In this document: one piece after another, positions 8,863-15,654 of the stretch
Numbering within the stretch: the stretch's first letter is position 1
Layout: each line of letters opens with the position of its first letter
From: Paenibacillus sp. 481
GTDB lineage: Bacteria; Bacillota; Bacilli; Paenibacillales; Paenibacillaceae
Length of the DNA: 64,000 nt
Direction of reading: 5' to 3'
Assembly (NCBI RefSeq): GCF_021223605.1
Contig: NZ_CP075175.1
Coordinates: 2,672,501 to 2,736,500, forward strand
Made by a program: the position numbers and the translations under genes
Notes under the pieces: model-generated
Database searches by the model: none
What the model was told of the DNA's origin: nothing
Seen by the model: the letters and a program-made list of their open reading frames with translations, nothing else

Positions 8863-8984
8863 TGAAAAAGGTGATAATTAAACTGCCGATTCTACTTTTC
8901 GTAATGTTTCTCATCGTAGGTCAATTTTCAGTAGATAATACGGTAGATCCATTAGTTGGCTCGCCTTGGATTGTGCCTAAATAA
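8862..8984 (+). CDS. AloP/Phr-like secreted signalling pro-peptide, copy 1
   Basis: A 40-residue open frame whose ATG overlaps the receptor stop by one base (TAATG). Residues 1-21 form a Sec signal (MKK then a hydrophobic core), followed by a short polar region (SVDNTVDP) and the C-terminal tail LVGSPWIVPK. Size, export signal and coupling to an RNPP-type receptor are those of Phr/AloP precursors, whose mature signal is usually 5-10 residues from the C-terminal half. The mature ends cannot be read; the tail containing SPWIVPK is the candidate. It is followed directly by a terminator, so receptor and peptide form a closed bicistron. Confidence 0.75.
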   Translation: MKKVIIKLPILLFVMFLIVGQFSVDNTVDPLVGSPWIVPK

Positions 8985-9000
8985 TGTAGTTCTTGTAATG

Positions 9001-9025
9001 GACGCCTTAGGGCGTCTTTTTATTT
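9001..9025 (+). terminator. Intrinsic terminator after receptor/peptide bicistron
   Basis: Stem GACGCC/GGCGTC (9001-9006 with 9011-9016) followed by TTTTTATTT. Confidence 0.8.
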
Positions 9026-9082
9026 ACGAAAGGTGAGTTGTATCTTCAAAATGTGATTTGTTTTACATTATATGGTTACCGA

Positions 9083-9137
9083 CTAAACGAACTTATAGTT
9101 GAATATATGGATAAAAATGCTATGATTTGATCATCCA
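9083..9137 (+). promoter_or_regulatory. Promoter/operator block shared by two cargo genes, copy 1
   Basis: A -35-like TTGAAT at 9099-9104, 16 bases, then -10 TATGAT at 9121-9126. A near-perfect 13-bp palindrome, ATGATTTGATCAT (9122-9134), overlaps the -10. The whole block from ACTAAA to ATCCA recurs at 14092-14148 with few changes, while the genes downstream are unrelated, which argues for a shared regulator. A 210-base leader follows before the start codon at 9336; I see no other gene in 8985-9335. Confidence 0.6.
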
Positions 9138-9335
9138 AGAATAAACAAAAAGTTGAAAAATTAAGTTCAATCTTCAAAGAACAAGGTTCAAACGAGAAAT
9201 TTTGATATGAATTGAAAGGTGGCCACCTCTCAAGATAAATTCTTCTATGTTCTACTTCATGATCTATTACCTCACATAAGTCATCACAGCACCATTTTTG
9301 CTGCAGTACATTCATTTGAGGAGGATATTGTAATC

Positions 9336-10178
9336 ATGAAAAAATTAGTGGCTGTCCTTTCATTGAGTATTTCCCTTTGTCTTTTGTCAGCTCCATTTGC
9401 ATTTGCCAACTCTTTGGGCAAGTCAAACATCAAGCAAGAGATTTTTGATGCAAAAAAAGCAACAGGGCAGGAAGAGTATTTTAATTATCTGGACTCTCTC
9501 GATCCGGAACTGGTGAAAAAGCTTTATATTCATGAAGATGGAACAGTTACGTCAAGAGACAACAACGTTGATGAGAGTTTTGTGAAGGAGTTTGAGCAGA
9601 AGCTGAAGGCTTACACAAGCAAAATTGCACAGCACAATAAACAATTGGGTATTATCTCAGATGGTTTAGAAACAGACGGTAGCGGCAATATAAGCATATC
9701 AAGTGGTGGTGGGGGTAAAGGTAGAAACAGCATCACTACAGATGGATTGGTTAAAGGAGACATTATGCTCCTTAATGATCCTGGTACTAGTCTTCAAGGG
9801 AATATAGATCATGCTGGCATGTATGATGGAACAAAAGATGATAATTGTATTTACACGGCTCAACCTGGTGAGGGTGTAAAGTGGGAAAGGGTTAGCCATT
9901 GGAGAGGTCATGATGAGGCATGGGGGTTAGAAGTAACAGGGGTAACTACTTCAACTAAAGCAAATGCTTTTGATCAAGCACGAAGTGCGGCGCGTTTAGG
10001 AGAAACATATTATTGGTATGCAGGAAAAGGTGACCACAACTCATGGTATTGCTCCAAAATACCTTGGCATGGTTATAGTGCGTTAGGTACCGAAATCGAT
10101 ACAAATGGGGGTTACTGGGTTACACCAGATGATCTATACATGTCACACAGAACTGGAACAATAAAATATTCTACTTAA
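9336..10178 (+). CDS. Secreted YycO-like permuted NlpC/P60 (papain-like) hydrolase
   Basis: A 280-residue exported protein with a signal peptide ending about AFAN (residues 1-25). The C-terminal half carries the order of a permuted NlpC/P60 fold as in YycO/YiiX: GDIMLLNDPG at 131-140, catalytic His candidate at 149 in DHAGMYDG, and catalytic Cys candidate at 229 in WYCSKIPW. Such enzymes cleave peptide or amide bonds in cell wall or lipid substrates; the substrate here is unknown. Residues 26-120 are unique and end in a Gly/Ser-rich hinge. The open frame extends upstream to 9219, but GAGGAGG and the signal peptide fix the start at 9336. It is the first cargo gene of the island and is expressed from the shared promoter block. 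Confidence 0.78.
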   Translation: MKKLVAVLSLSISLCLLSAPFAFANSLGKSNIKQEIFDAKKATGQEEYFNYLDSLDPELVKKLYIHEDGTVTSRDNNVDESFVKEFEQKLKAYTSKIAQHNKQLGIISDGLETDGSGNISISSGGGGKGRNSITTDGLVKGDIMLLNDPGTSLQGNIDHAGMYDGTKDDNCIYTAQPGEGVKWERVSHWRGHDEAWGLEVTGVTTSTKANAFDQARSAARLGETYYWYAGKGDHNSWYCSKIPWHGYSALGTEIDTNGGYWVTPDDLYMSHRTGTIKYST

Positions 10179-10187
10179 ATGATTAAA

Positions 10188-10226
10188 CAAGTAAGGAACA
10201 CGTTCAGAGCGTGTTCCTTACTTGCT
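10188..10226 (+). terminator. Hairpin between hydrolase and lipoprotein genes
   Basis: A perfect 15-bp stem (10188-10202 with 10210-10224) and a 7-base loop, with only a weak T tract after it. It may act as a partial terminator or mRNA 3' stabiliser, allowing the next gene to be read at lower level. Confidence 0.65.
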
Positions 10227-10249
10227 TATCTATATAAGGGGTGAAACTT

Positions 10250-11356
10250 ATGTTGAAAATACAAAAGATGATATTACTTCTGTTAGCAATTCTCATACTG
10301 GTGGCTTGCAAGGATTCCAAACCAACTGAATATTCGAATACATCAACGTATGACCTGTATGTGAATCATGGCGGCGATCTAGGACTTTCTCAAATTAGCA
10401 AAAAAGGAAGCTCTCTAGAAGCTACAGACCCGCAATTAGTTAACTTTAGACATGACGGTAGTATCTTGAGCTCGTTAGAAATAACGCAGGATAAGCACGT
10501 TTATGCCTCATTTTATGATCGAGTTGGCGGAAAACCAGATAGACGAGTGAAAATATTAAAGGATGGTACAGAGGTAAAAGAGTTAACGTTTGATGAGAAG
10601 GGCCCTCATGAAATGATTTCTGATCAGGAAAAAGGGAAAATATATGTTGTATTTGCCTTTTACGTGAATACAGGGAAATCCAAAGGAATCCCCCTTAAAA
10701 TCATCAACACCAAGACAAAGGAAGTTGAACGTACGTTATACATTAAAGGAGGCCTTATGCATTGGGGCATAGCAGGGGATTATATTTATAGCTTTGTTAT
10801 GAAAGCACATGATTTAGGTTATGGTGACGTACCAGATCGTTATATCATTGCGATACACCGAGATACTGGTGAGACGAAGATTATTTCCAACGTTGATTAT
10901 GCTTCCAAAGGAATGGCTATTGGTGCAGACGGGAATATATACGCTATACATATGTCTATCAATAATTTGCGTGAGGAATACAATAATAGTGAACTAACAG
11001 TCTACAGTCCAACTGGAAATCAGATAGCACAGTATAAGCTTGGTATCGGTGTTCGTGATATTGTAATTGATGACGATAATGGCCTAGCTTATATCGCACA
11101 TAATGACAAATATTCATATGACGACCGCAAAGGAGACAGCATTACCGTCTTCGATACGAAATCCAAAAAGGTAATTCAGACCTTAAAAGGGTTTAGCTGT
11201 CCTACAGAACTTCAAATCGTGGATGACTACTTATTTGTGTTGAATGAGGCGACTTCTTCGGTGAAAATCCTCGATAAGCGTACATATAAGGTAGTAAACG
11301 AAGTGAAATTTGACGAGACTTTCTTAAGCTCCATGAATGTTCTGAAAAGAAAATAA
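10250..11356 (+). CDS. Beta-propeller-like lipoprotein, copy 1
   Basis: A 368-residue lipoprotein. The signal peptide ends in lipobox LVAC (Cys at about residue 19) and is followed by a Ser/Thr-rich spacer. The body contains repeated motifs of YVTN/NHL-like beta-propellers, such as ITVFDTKSKKVIQTLKGF and SSVKILDKRTYKVVNEVKF, so it probably forms a surface propeller anchored on the outer face of the membrane. Function is unknown. The ATG at 10250 is chosen because the earlier GTG at 10241 lies inside the AGGGGTG RBS. A close paralogue is at 15655-16758 and a 25-bp fragment of this gene recurs at 12206. Confidence 0.75.
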   Translation: MLKIQKMILLLLAILILVACKDSKPTEYSNTSTYDLYVNHGGDLGLSQISKKGSSLEATDPQLVNFRHDGSILSSLEITQDKHVYASFYDRVGGKPDRRVKILKDGTEVKELTFDEKGPHEMISDQEKGKIYVVFAFYVNTGKSKGIPLKIINTKTKEVERTLYIKGGLMHWGIAGDYIYSFVMKAHDLGYGDVPDRYIIAIHRDTGETKIISNVDYASKGMAIGADGNIYAIHMSINNLREEYNNSELTVYSPTGNQIAQYKLGIGVRDIVIDDDNGLAYIAHNDKYSYDDRKGDSITVFDTKSKKVIQTLKGFSCPTELQIVDDYLFVLNEATSSVKILDKRTYKVVNEVKFDETFLSSMNVLKRK

Positions 11357-11407
11357 TTTTTTATATTGAGAGGGAATACCCTCGGAATGAAAAAAGGTTC
11401 GCCTTGA

Positions 11408-11659
11408 TCTCCCACACATTTCGTTTGGTCATGCAAGGATTATCCCGGAGCAATGAGAATTGATCTTGATTTCTGGAAAGATGGTTCCCATCAGTATGCA
11501 TCTTATCATTTTGTAGCAATAATAGGTTATAGTTTCGGTGGCAGTTCTAATTCCATATCTATCCTTGATTCTGATGGTGGTCAGCGCAACACAGTAATAA
11601 AGGTCATTGATCGGGATTACAATAAGAATTATGTAGATGTAGGATGGGGTTACTGGTAA
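11408..11659 (+). pseudogene. Remnant of a possible papain/C39-like protein
   Basis: An 84-codon open frame after a TGA. The only ATG (11453) has no ribosome binding site, and the frame reads as a C-terminal domain without its start. HFVAIIGYSF followed by ILDSDGG resembles the His and Asp blocks of C39/papain-like peptidases, but the Cys block is missing apart from a Cys in FVWSCKDYPG. I read it as a decayed gene end. A strong terminator follows. The identification is tentative. Confidence 0.4.
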
Positions 11660-11665
11660 AACTGG

Positions 11666-11700
11666 AATCAGTGCTGTAACACCACAGCACTGATTTGTTT
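11666..11700 (+). terminator. Intrinsic terminator after gene remnant
   Basis: A 12-bp perfect stem (11666-11677 with 11684-11695), 6-base loop, then TTGTTTC. Confidence 0.75.
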
Positions 11701-11782
11701 CAAGGAGGGATTCTTTATAAACCGTCATACCATTATAGCCTTACTGGGCTTAACCTTCTTATTTCTTATTCATATAAACATT

Positions 11783-12187
11783 ATGATATGTGATACTCTT
11801 ACTGCCCGCCCCAACCAAAGTTCAGGCAATGGCAATATTGGTGCTTTTTTTGTCGTTGTATCGTATATATTTCTTTTTTGTTTTCTGGTTACTTTATCTT
11901 TATGGTTATACAGTCGCTTACATCAACTAACATCCAAACATCTAATACTAATGATAGGTTATTTCGTTATTTTATTGTTAACCTCACTTTATGGACAGAT
12001 AGGCTTGGTCGAGTATACGTTTAGCTTGGTGAATGTACACGAGGCTGGTTCTTATATAGCTAGAGATCTTAATACATACACCAATAAGCTATATTTCAAT
12101 TATTATCTTGTTTCATTGTTCAGTTCTGCAATAGCCATACTGGTCATTTTAAAATGCATGCTCGATAATTTAATTGATAGAAAATGA
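11783..12187 (+). CDS. Unknown membrane protein (start possibly upstream at a non-ATG codon)
   Basis: A protein of 134 residues from the first ATG with three further hydrophobic segments (about 17-47, 51-69 and 105-126). It is not recognised. The same frame is open upstream to 11711 and encodes another hydrophobic segment (IIALLGLTFLFLIHINI), while an AAGGAGGG at 11702-11709 is ideally placed for initiation at the ATA at 11717, not at the ATG at 11783, which has no RBS. Either the gene uses a rare ATA start or its ATG has been lost. It lies between a terminator and the Spo0E-like pair. Confidence 0.5.
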   Translation: MICDTLTARPNQSSGNGNIGAFFVVVSYIFLFCFLVTLSLWLYSRLHQLTSKHLILMIGYFVILLLTSLYGQIGLVEYTFSLVNVHEAGSYIARDLNTYTNKLYFNYYLVSLFSSAIAILVILKCMLDNLIDRK

Positions 12188-12205
12188 ATGGAGAATTTTT
12201 TATTT

Positions 12206-12230
12206 AAAGGGATGGCTATTGGTGCAGACG
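12206..12230 (+). repeat. 25-bp fragment of the lipoprotein gene
   Basis: Matches 10907-10931 inside lipoprotein gene 1 at 24 of 25 bases (codes KGMAIGAD in the parent gene). It is not in a reading frame here. Probably a recombination scar or the last trace of a further lipoprotein copy. Confidence 0.6.
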
Positions 12231-12418
12231 TAAGGTTTTCCTTTATACCCCCCCACATTCTAGTTGGTTAGATAATTATTGCTTCTTATGACGCCTTCGG
12301 TCGTTTTTTTGTATTTTACAGGATTGATTTCCGAAAAATATAAAAATAAAGAGGGTTGGAAACGCATGCTATACTTTGCCAAGAACAGTTTATTCGTACA
12401 CATGGAGGTGGCATACGA

Positions 12419-12622
12419 ATGCATGTTTTTCAGTACAGCAACGACGACATCTTGTTATTCAAAATGAACAGCTTAAAGAAACGACTAGATCAGGCAGTGG
12501 AAGAATGCCACAACTTAACCGATGAGCGGGTACTGGAAATTAGTCGAGAGCTGGACATGTATGTACTACAGTTTCAAAAAAATGTTTGGTCTAAAAAATG
12601 TAACAGGGAGGTTCTACAATGA
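12419..12622 (+). CDS. Spo0E-like aspartyl-phosphate phosphatase, copy 1
   Basis: A 67-residue protein predicted as a two-helix hairpin. The family signature SQELD is present as SRELD in EISRELDMYVLQFQK. Spo0E-type proteins dephosphorylate Spo0A~P and so delay sporulation; whether this member acts on Spo0A or another response regulator is not known. The ATG at 12419 has GGAGGTG upstream; the open frame extends to 12356 without one. It overlaps the following XRE gene by four bases (ATGA). A paralogous pair with the same overlap lies at 25447-25862 next to the second receptor/peptide unit. Confidence 0.75.
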   Translation: MHVFQYSNDDILLFKMNSLKKRLDQAVEECHNLTDERVLEISRELDMYVLQFQKNVWSKKCNREVLQ

Positions 12623-12894
12623 TTGAGCCGCGTAATTGGCTTATCCGCTGTCGGGGGTCTAGAACACAAATCGAAGTTGCACAATTGTCCTTAATTCAGC
12701 GCAGCTCCTACTCCAATATTGAGCGAGGACGGCGTGACCCAAGTGTTTCTGTAGCGAAGCGAATTGGACAAGCGCTCGGATTTCAATGGCAGCGATTTTT
12801 CGAGGGGAGTGATGCGATTGATTGTGATCGAGTAGAGGCTGTGCTTACTCGCGATAAACACAGCCGATTAACAAATACCACAATTTCATTATGA
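12619..12894 (+). CDS. Small XRE-family DNA-binding protein, copy 1
   Basis: A 91-residue helix-turn-helix protein: SRTQIEVAQLSLIQRSSYSN then IERGRRDPSVSVAKRIGQAL spans the HTH (about 14-52). The four-base overlap with the Spo0E-like gene implies coupled synthesis. Compared with its paralogue (71 residues, 25447-25662), this copy is frameshifted near its end and reads about 20 codons through what is a terminator hairpin in the other copy, so its C-terminal tail after about residue 68 is probably not ancestral. Confidence 0.8.
   Translation: MIEPRNWLIRCRGSRTQIEVAQLSLIQRSSYSNIERGRRDPSVSVAKRIGQALGFQWQRFFEGSDAIDCDRVEAVLTRDKHSRLTNTTISL
12837..12865 (+). terminator. Ancestral terminator hairpin now inside the XRE gene
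   Basis: GGCTGTGCTTA (12837-12847) pairs with TAAACACAGCC (12855-12865) with one mismatch. It is homologous to the hairpin just after the stop of the second XRE copy (25418-25446), but there is no good T tract here and the reading frame passes through it. Confidence 0.45.
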
Positions 12895-13000
12895 AACAAG
12901 TTGCGTCTAGTACTAGGTATTCTATTTTTTGCGAAAACTACCACGATCAACTACATATGTGTACATTTTAACCCCTTACAGCATCTCATGCCATCAAGCA

Positions 13001-13531
13001 ATGAAATGGGGACTCGCGTTGAACAACAATTACAGAACAATCGATATTGTACAAGGTCTGAAAAAGAGGCTGAATCAATGCACCTTAGTTGTTCCTGATG
13101 TCTACGGCAATTGGCACGTCGCTAGATTTACATTTCATCCGCCCGCAACCACAGATGAACTCCGCGCCTTTTATGACCAATATAAGTTTACCCTTCATAG
13201 TGAATACATCGAATTTCTAAAGCTTCATAATGGTGCGAAATTGTTCAGCATTGGCACAGATAAGGGCATTGAACTATTTGGCCTAGAGCAGCTTGCCAAG
13301 CAGCTAGAAGTAGGAACACCACATTATTTGAACATTGTCGAAGGCCACTTAACCAGATTCTGCATTCGAGAGACGGCTGACGGAATGTACTTAGTTGGTC
13401 ATGACGGCTGGGTCAATACGTATTTGCAAATCAATTTCGCCCAATGGCTTGGGCATTTAATAGCAGTAAGTGGCGCAGATTATTGGAACTGGAAGCATTC
13501 ACGACAAGTGCAACAAGAGCAGATACATTAG
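13001..13531 (+). CDS. SMI1/KNR4 (SUKH) family protein
   Basis: A 176-residue cytosolic protein. The SUKH domain spans about residues 50-155, with the typical ATTDELRAFYDQYKFTLHSE, then FLKLHNGAKLF and GIELFGLEQL. SUKH proteins often act as immunity proteins against contact-dependent or exported toxins. No obvious cognate toxin is adjacent, so immunity is only a suggestion. I chose the ATG at 13001 (MKWGLALNNN) over a TTG at 12929 because the segment upstream does not look like protein. The RBS is weak. A terminator-like hairpin follows the stop. Confidence 0.75.
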   Translation: MKWGLALNNNYRTIDIVQGLKKRLNQCTLVVPDVYGNWHVARFTFHPPATTDELRAFYDQYKFTLHSEYIEFLKLHNGAKLFSIGTDKGIELFGLEQLAKQLEVGTPHYLNIVEGHLTRFCIRETADGMYLVGHDGWVNTYLQINFAQWLGHLIAVSGADYWNWKHSRQVQQEQIH

Positions 13532-13660
13532 ATTAATCCCCTGCTTGTGAGAGGGGTGAGGCCATTGCTTGCAGGTTGCTAGGTTTGATCTCTCGTACGT
13601 TTTTACAGTCTCATGATGCTAATTTGGAAACCACCGCGAAACACTGGTAATACACACAGG

Positions 13661-13690
13661 ACCGCCCTAACCCTTGGGGCGGTTTCTTAC
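13661..13690 (+). terminator. Intrinsic terminator
   Basis: ACCGCCC (13661-13667) pairs with GGGCGGT (13677-13683), followed by TTCTT. It ends the SUKH transcription unit. Confidence 0.65.
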
Positions 13691-13736
13691 ATGAAGAAGT
13701 CAAGGAGAGTGATTTAGTATCGAACATTTTCCTACA

Positions 13737-14057
13737 ATGACAGTTCAACTGGGAAGTCACGTTTATATAGATTTCGGCAGACACCTCATTCAGAAACACG
13801 ACACTACTATTTCACTAAGTCCAACGGAACTTCGCTTACTATGTCGATTATCCATGTCCCTCAATCAAGTCGTGCCTATCAAGACATTAATTGCTCACAC
13901 ATGGGTCGTTGATGCAGAGCAGGTTTCATCACATCAGCTTCATGTCTACATTGGGAAAGTACGAAAAAAACTAGAAGATAACCCGTGTCAGCCCGAGTAT
14001 ATTTTAAACGTTCAAAATGTGGGTTATGTGCTATGTTCGCAGCATCAAAACACCTAA
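13737..14057 (+). CDS. Stand-alone OmpR/PhoB-type winged-helix DNA-binding protein
   Basis: 106 residues consisting only of a Trans_reg_C winged helix: LSPTELRLLCRLSMSLNQVV, then HQLHVYIGKVRKKLEDNP and ILNVQNVGYVL. No receiver domain precedes it. The ATG at 13737 has no RBS. An AAGGAGAG at 13701-13708 lies upstream and the frame is open back to 13713, so initiation at a non-standard codon near 13719 (ATC) cannot be excluded, and a truncated response regulator is a further possibility. It lies just upstream of the second shared promoter block. Confidence 0.65.
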   Translation: MTVQLGSHVYIDFGRHLIQKHDTTISLSPTELRLLCRLSMSLNQVVPIKTLIAHTWVVDAEQVSSHQLHVYIGKVRKKLEDNPCQPEYILNVQNVGYVLCSQHQNT

Positions 14058-14091
14058 ATATCATGCATTTATACCATTTTTTTGCTCAAAA

Positions 14092-14148
14092 CTAAATAAA
14101 CTTATAGTTGAATATATGGTTATAAATGTTATGATCTGATCATCCAGT
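14092..14148 (+). promoter_or_regulatory. Promoter/operator block shared by two cargo genes, copy 2
   Basis: TTGAAT at 14108-14113, 16 bases, TATGAT at 14130-14135, with the 13-bp palindrome ATGATCTGATCAT at 14131-14143 over the -10. It is nearly identical to 9083-9137. It drives the secreted-protein gene at 14259 after a 124-base leader. Confidence 0.6.
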
Positions 14149-14258
14149 AATAACCAATATATTGCTGGAAAAACAGTTAAGGAGGGTAGAGTCTTTTAGG
14201 GGCCCATAATTGTTCATGTTTGTTTTATTTTTATAAACAGTGAATAGGAGGCATTAAA

Positions 14259-14798
14259 ATGAAAAGACTGTTTGTTCTTTTTTTGACTGCAACATTCTCG
14301 CTCACTTTACTTTCTCCCTTTGTTAAGGCTGACACAACTCCACGAGTTTCCACTGAAGCAGAAATTACATCTAACCCAGTAGGACATACCTATGAAGACA
14401 CGGATTTGATTAGTATTTGGAGAGTCACAAGACAAGGTTCTATATATAGTCCAGTAAGTGTAACTTCAAAAGTTACGATTATTAGACAAGAAAATCCTCA
14501 TGCATATTACGTTACCAAGCGTGAGCTTATGAGCCAAACGTTTAAGTCTTATTTCGACATTTATCCTAGTGCACAATTTGGACCAAGAGAGCTAAACATT
14601 CGAGGGCAAATTCAACACCTTCCTAAGTCAGGGTCGTATATAATAGGTGCACCCTATACCGCACAGGGAATTTTATCAGATGACCCAATTTCTTTTGATA
14701 GGAATGGTTACGGTGCCTCCTATGGTAAAACAGGCTTCTTCGCTGGTTCGGGTGCGATACAGTTCGATAACACAGGGCAAGTGGACTTTAATTGGTGA
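14259..14798 (+). CDS. Secreted protein of unknown function
   Basis: A 179-residue protein with a clear Sec signal peptide (MKRLFVLFLTATFSLTLLSP, cleavage about KA-DT near residue 25). The mature part is about 155 residues, rich in Ser, Thr, Tyr and Gly and without cysteines, suggesting a small beta-rich extracellular domain. I do not recognise the family. The RBS TAGGAGGC is close to the ATG. It is transcribed from the second shared promoter block and followed after 83 bases by another exported protein. Confidence 0.75.
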   Translation: MKRLFVLFLTATFSLTLLSPFVKADTTPRVSTEAEITSNPVGHTYEDTDLISIWRVTRQGSIYSPVSVTSKVTIIRQENPHAYYVTKRELMSQTFKSYFDIYPSAQFGPRELNIRGQIQHLPKSGSYIIGAPYTAQGILSDDPISFDRNGYGASYGKTGFFAGSGAIQFDNTGQVDFNW

Positions 14799-14881
14799 AG
14801 TAAGTAATTTATCACATTTTGAAAAGTGGCATAATTGAAAATTCCAACATAAAATATGAATAATGAGGGAGGTTCATCAGA

Positions 14882-15526
14882 ATGAAAAAGCGAATTTTGC
14901 TTGTCGTTTCTTCTATAGCAGCATTATCAATTTTGATTGGTTCATTTGCTGGGGCTACTGATCCTCTAACAACTGTGTCATCTCAAGTCAATGTCGAAAT
15001 AAGAGCAATAAACTCAAACCAACCAATTGATTTGGTTAAAATCGGAGATGTGCTCATCACTAACAATGATTTACAGAGCTTAAAGGCGTATAAAAAGTTG
15101 GAGGAGAAGCCTGTTCCTTCTGATTCTGAATTGCTTAAAGAAATCATTATTGACGAACTTTACTTACTGAAGGCCAAGGAAGAAGGCGTGTACGTTTCAT
15201 TAGAAGATGGTAAGAGAGAAGCGGAAAGGCTAAGAGCTGTCTTAAACGCGCAACCATCCAACGTACAAGAAGTACAGAAAAAGATACTGATAGCCATGGG
15301 AAAAAGCGATGATGAATATTGGAGCGATTTTGCTCCCGTAGAATATCAAAAGCTCCTTTCCCGTCAAAATCTAACGAATAAACTGATGGAGACCAACGTG
15401 TTAGATGAGTCCTTGCAGTATGAAGACTTCTCTAAAAAACTACAAGAGTATAAGAATAACATGTTTAATTCCGAGTTCAACACAAAAGTGCAAGTACTGA
15501 ATCATGAACTTGTACAGGTAAAATAG
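14882..15526 (+). CDS. Exported SurA-N-like chaperone domain protein
   Basis: A 214-residue protein with a signal peptide (MKKRILLVVSSIAALSILIG; cleavage near AGA-TD). Residues about 55-190 are helical and resemble the SurA/PrsA N-terminal chaperone region (ITNNDLQSLKAYKKL, then IIIDELYLLKAKEEGVYVS), but no parvulin PPIase domain follows and no lipobox is present. It could assist folding of the exported cargo encoded beside it. The RBS GAGGGAGG precedes the ATG. The chaperone reading rests on pattern only. Confidence 0.65.
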   Translation: MKKRILLVVSSIAALSILIGSFAGATDPLTTVSSQVNVEIRAINSNQPIDLVKIGDVLITNNDLQSLKAYKKLEEKPVPSDSELLKEIIIDELYLLKAKEEGVYVSLEDGKREAERLRAVLNAQPSNVQEVQKKILIAMGKSDDEYWSDFAPVEYQKLLSRQNLTNKLMETNVLDESLQYEDFSKKLQEYKNNMFNSEFNTKVQVLNHELVQVK

Positions 15527-15584
15527 CGACAGTGTTTGACTAACGTTGGAATGAAACGGTTACAACTTCATTATTCTTTCTATA

Positions 15585-15632
15585 TTCGCCTTGTTATTCT
15601 TATTTCCCTATAAGAAAGCAAGGCGATTTTCA
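15585..15632 (+). terminator. Intrinsic terminator
   Basis: TCGCCTTG (15586-15593) pairs with CAAGGCGA (15619-15626) around a 25-base loop, followed by TTTTC. Confidence 0.55.
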
Positions 15633-15654
15633 TCATTTCGAAAGGGTGATGTAT

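Noticed and set aside
12279-12467. 62-codon frame upstream of the Spo0E-like gene
   Set aside because: It overlaps the Spo0E-like start in another frame, has no RBS and no family resemblance.
13101-13531. SUKH protein as immunity partner of an adjacent toxin
   Set aside because: No neighbouring gene has a recognisable toxin domain; kept only as a suggestion.
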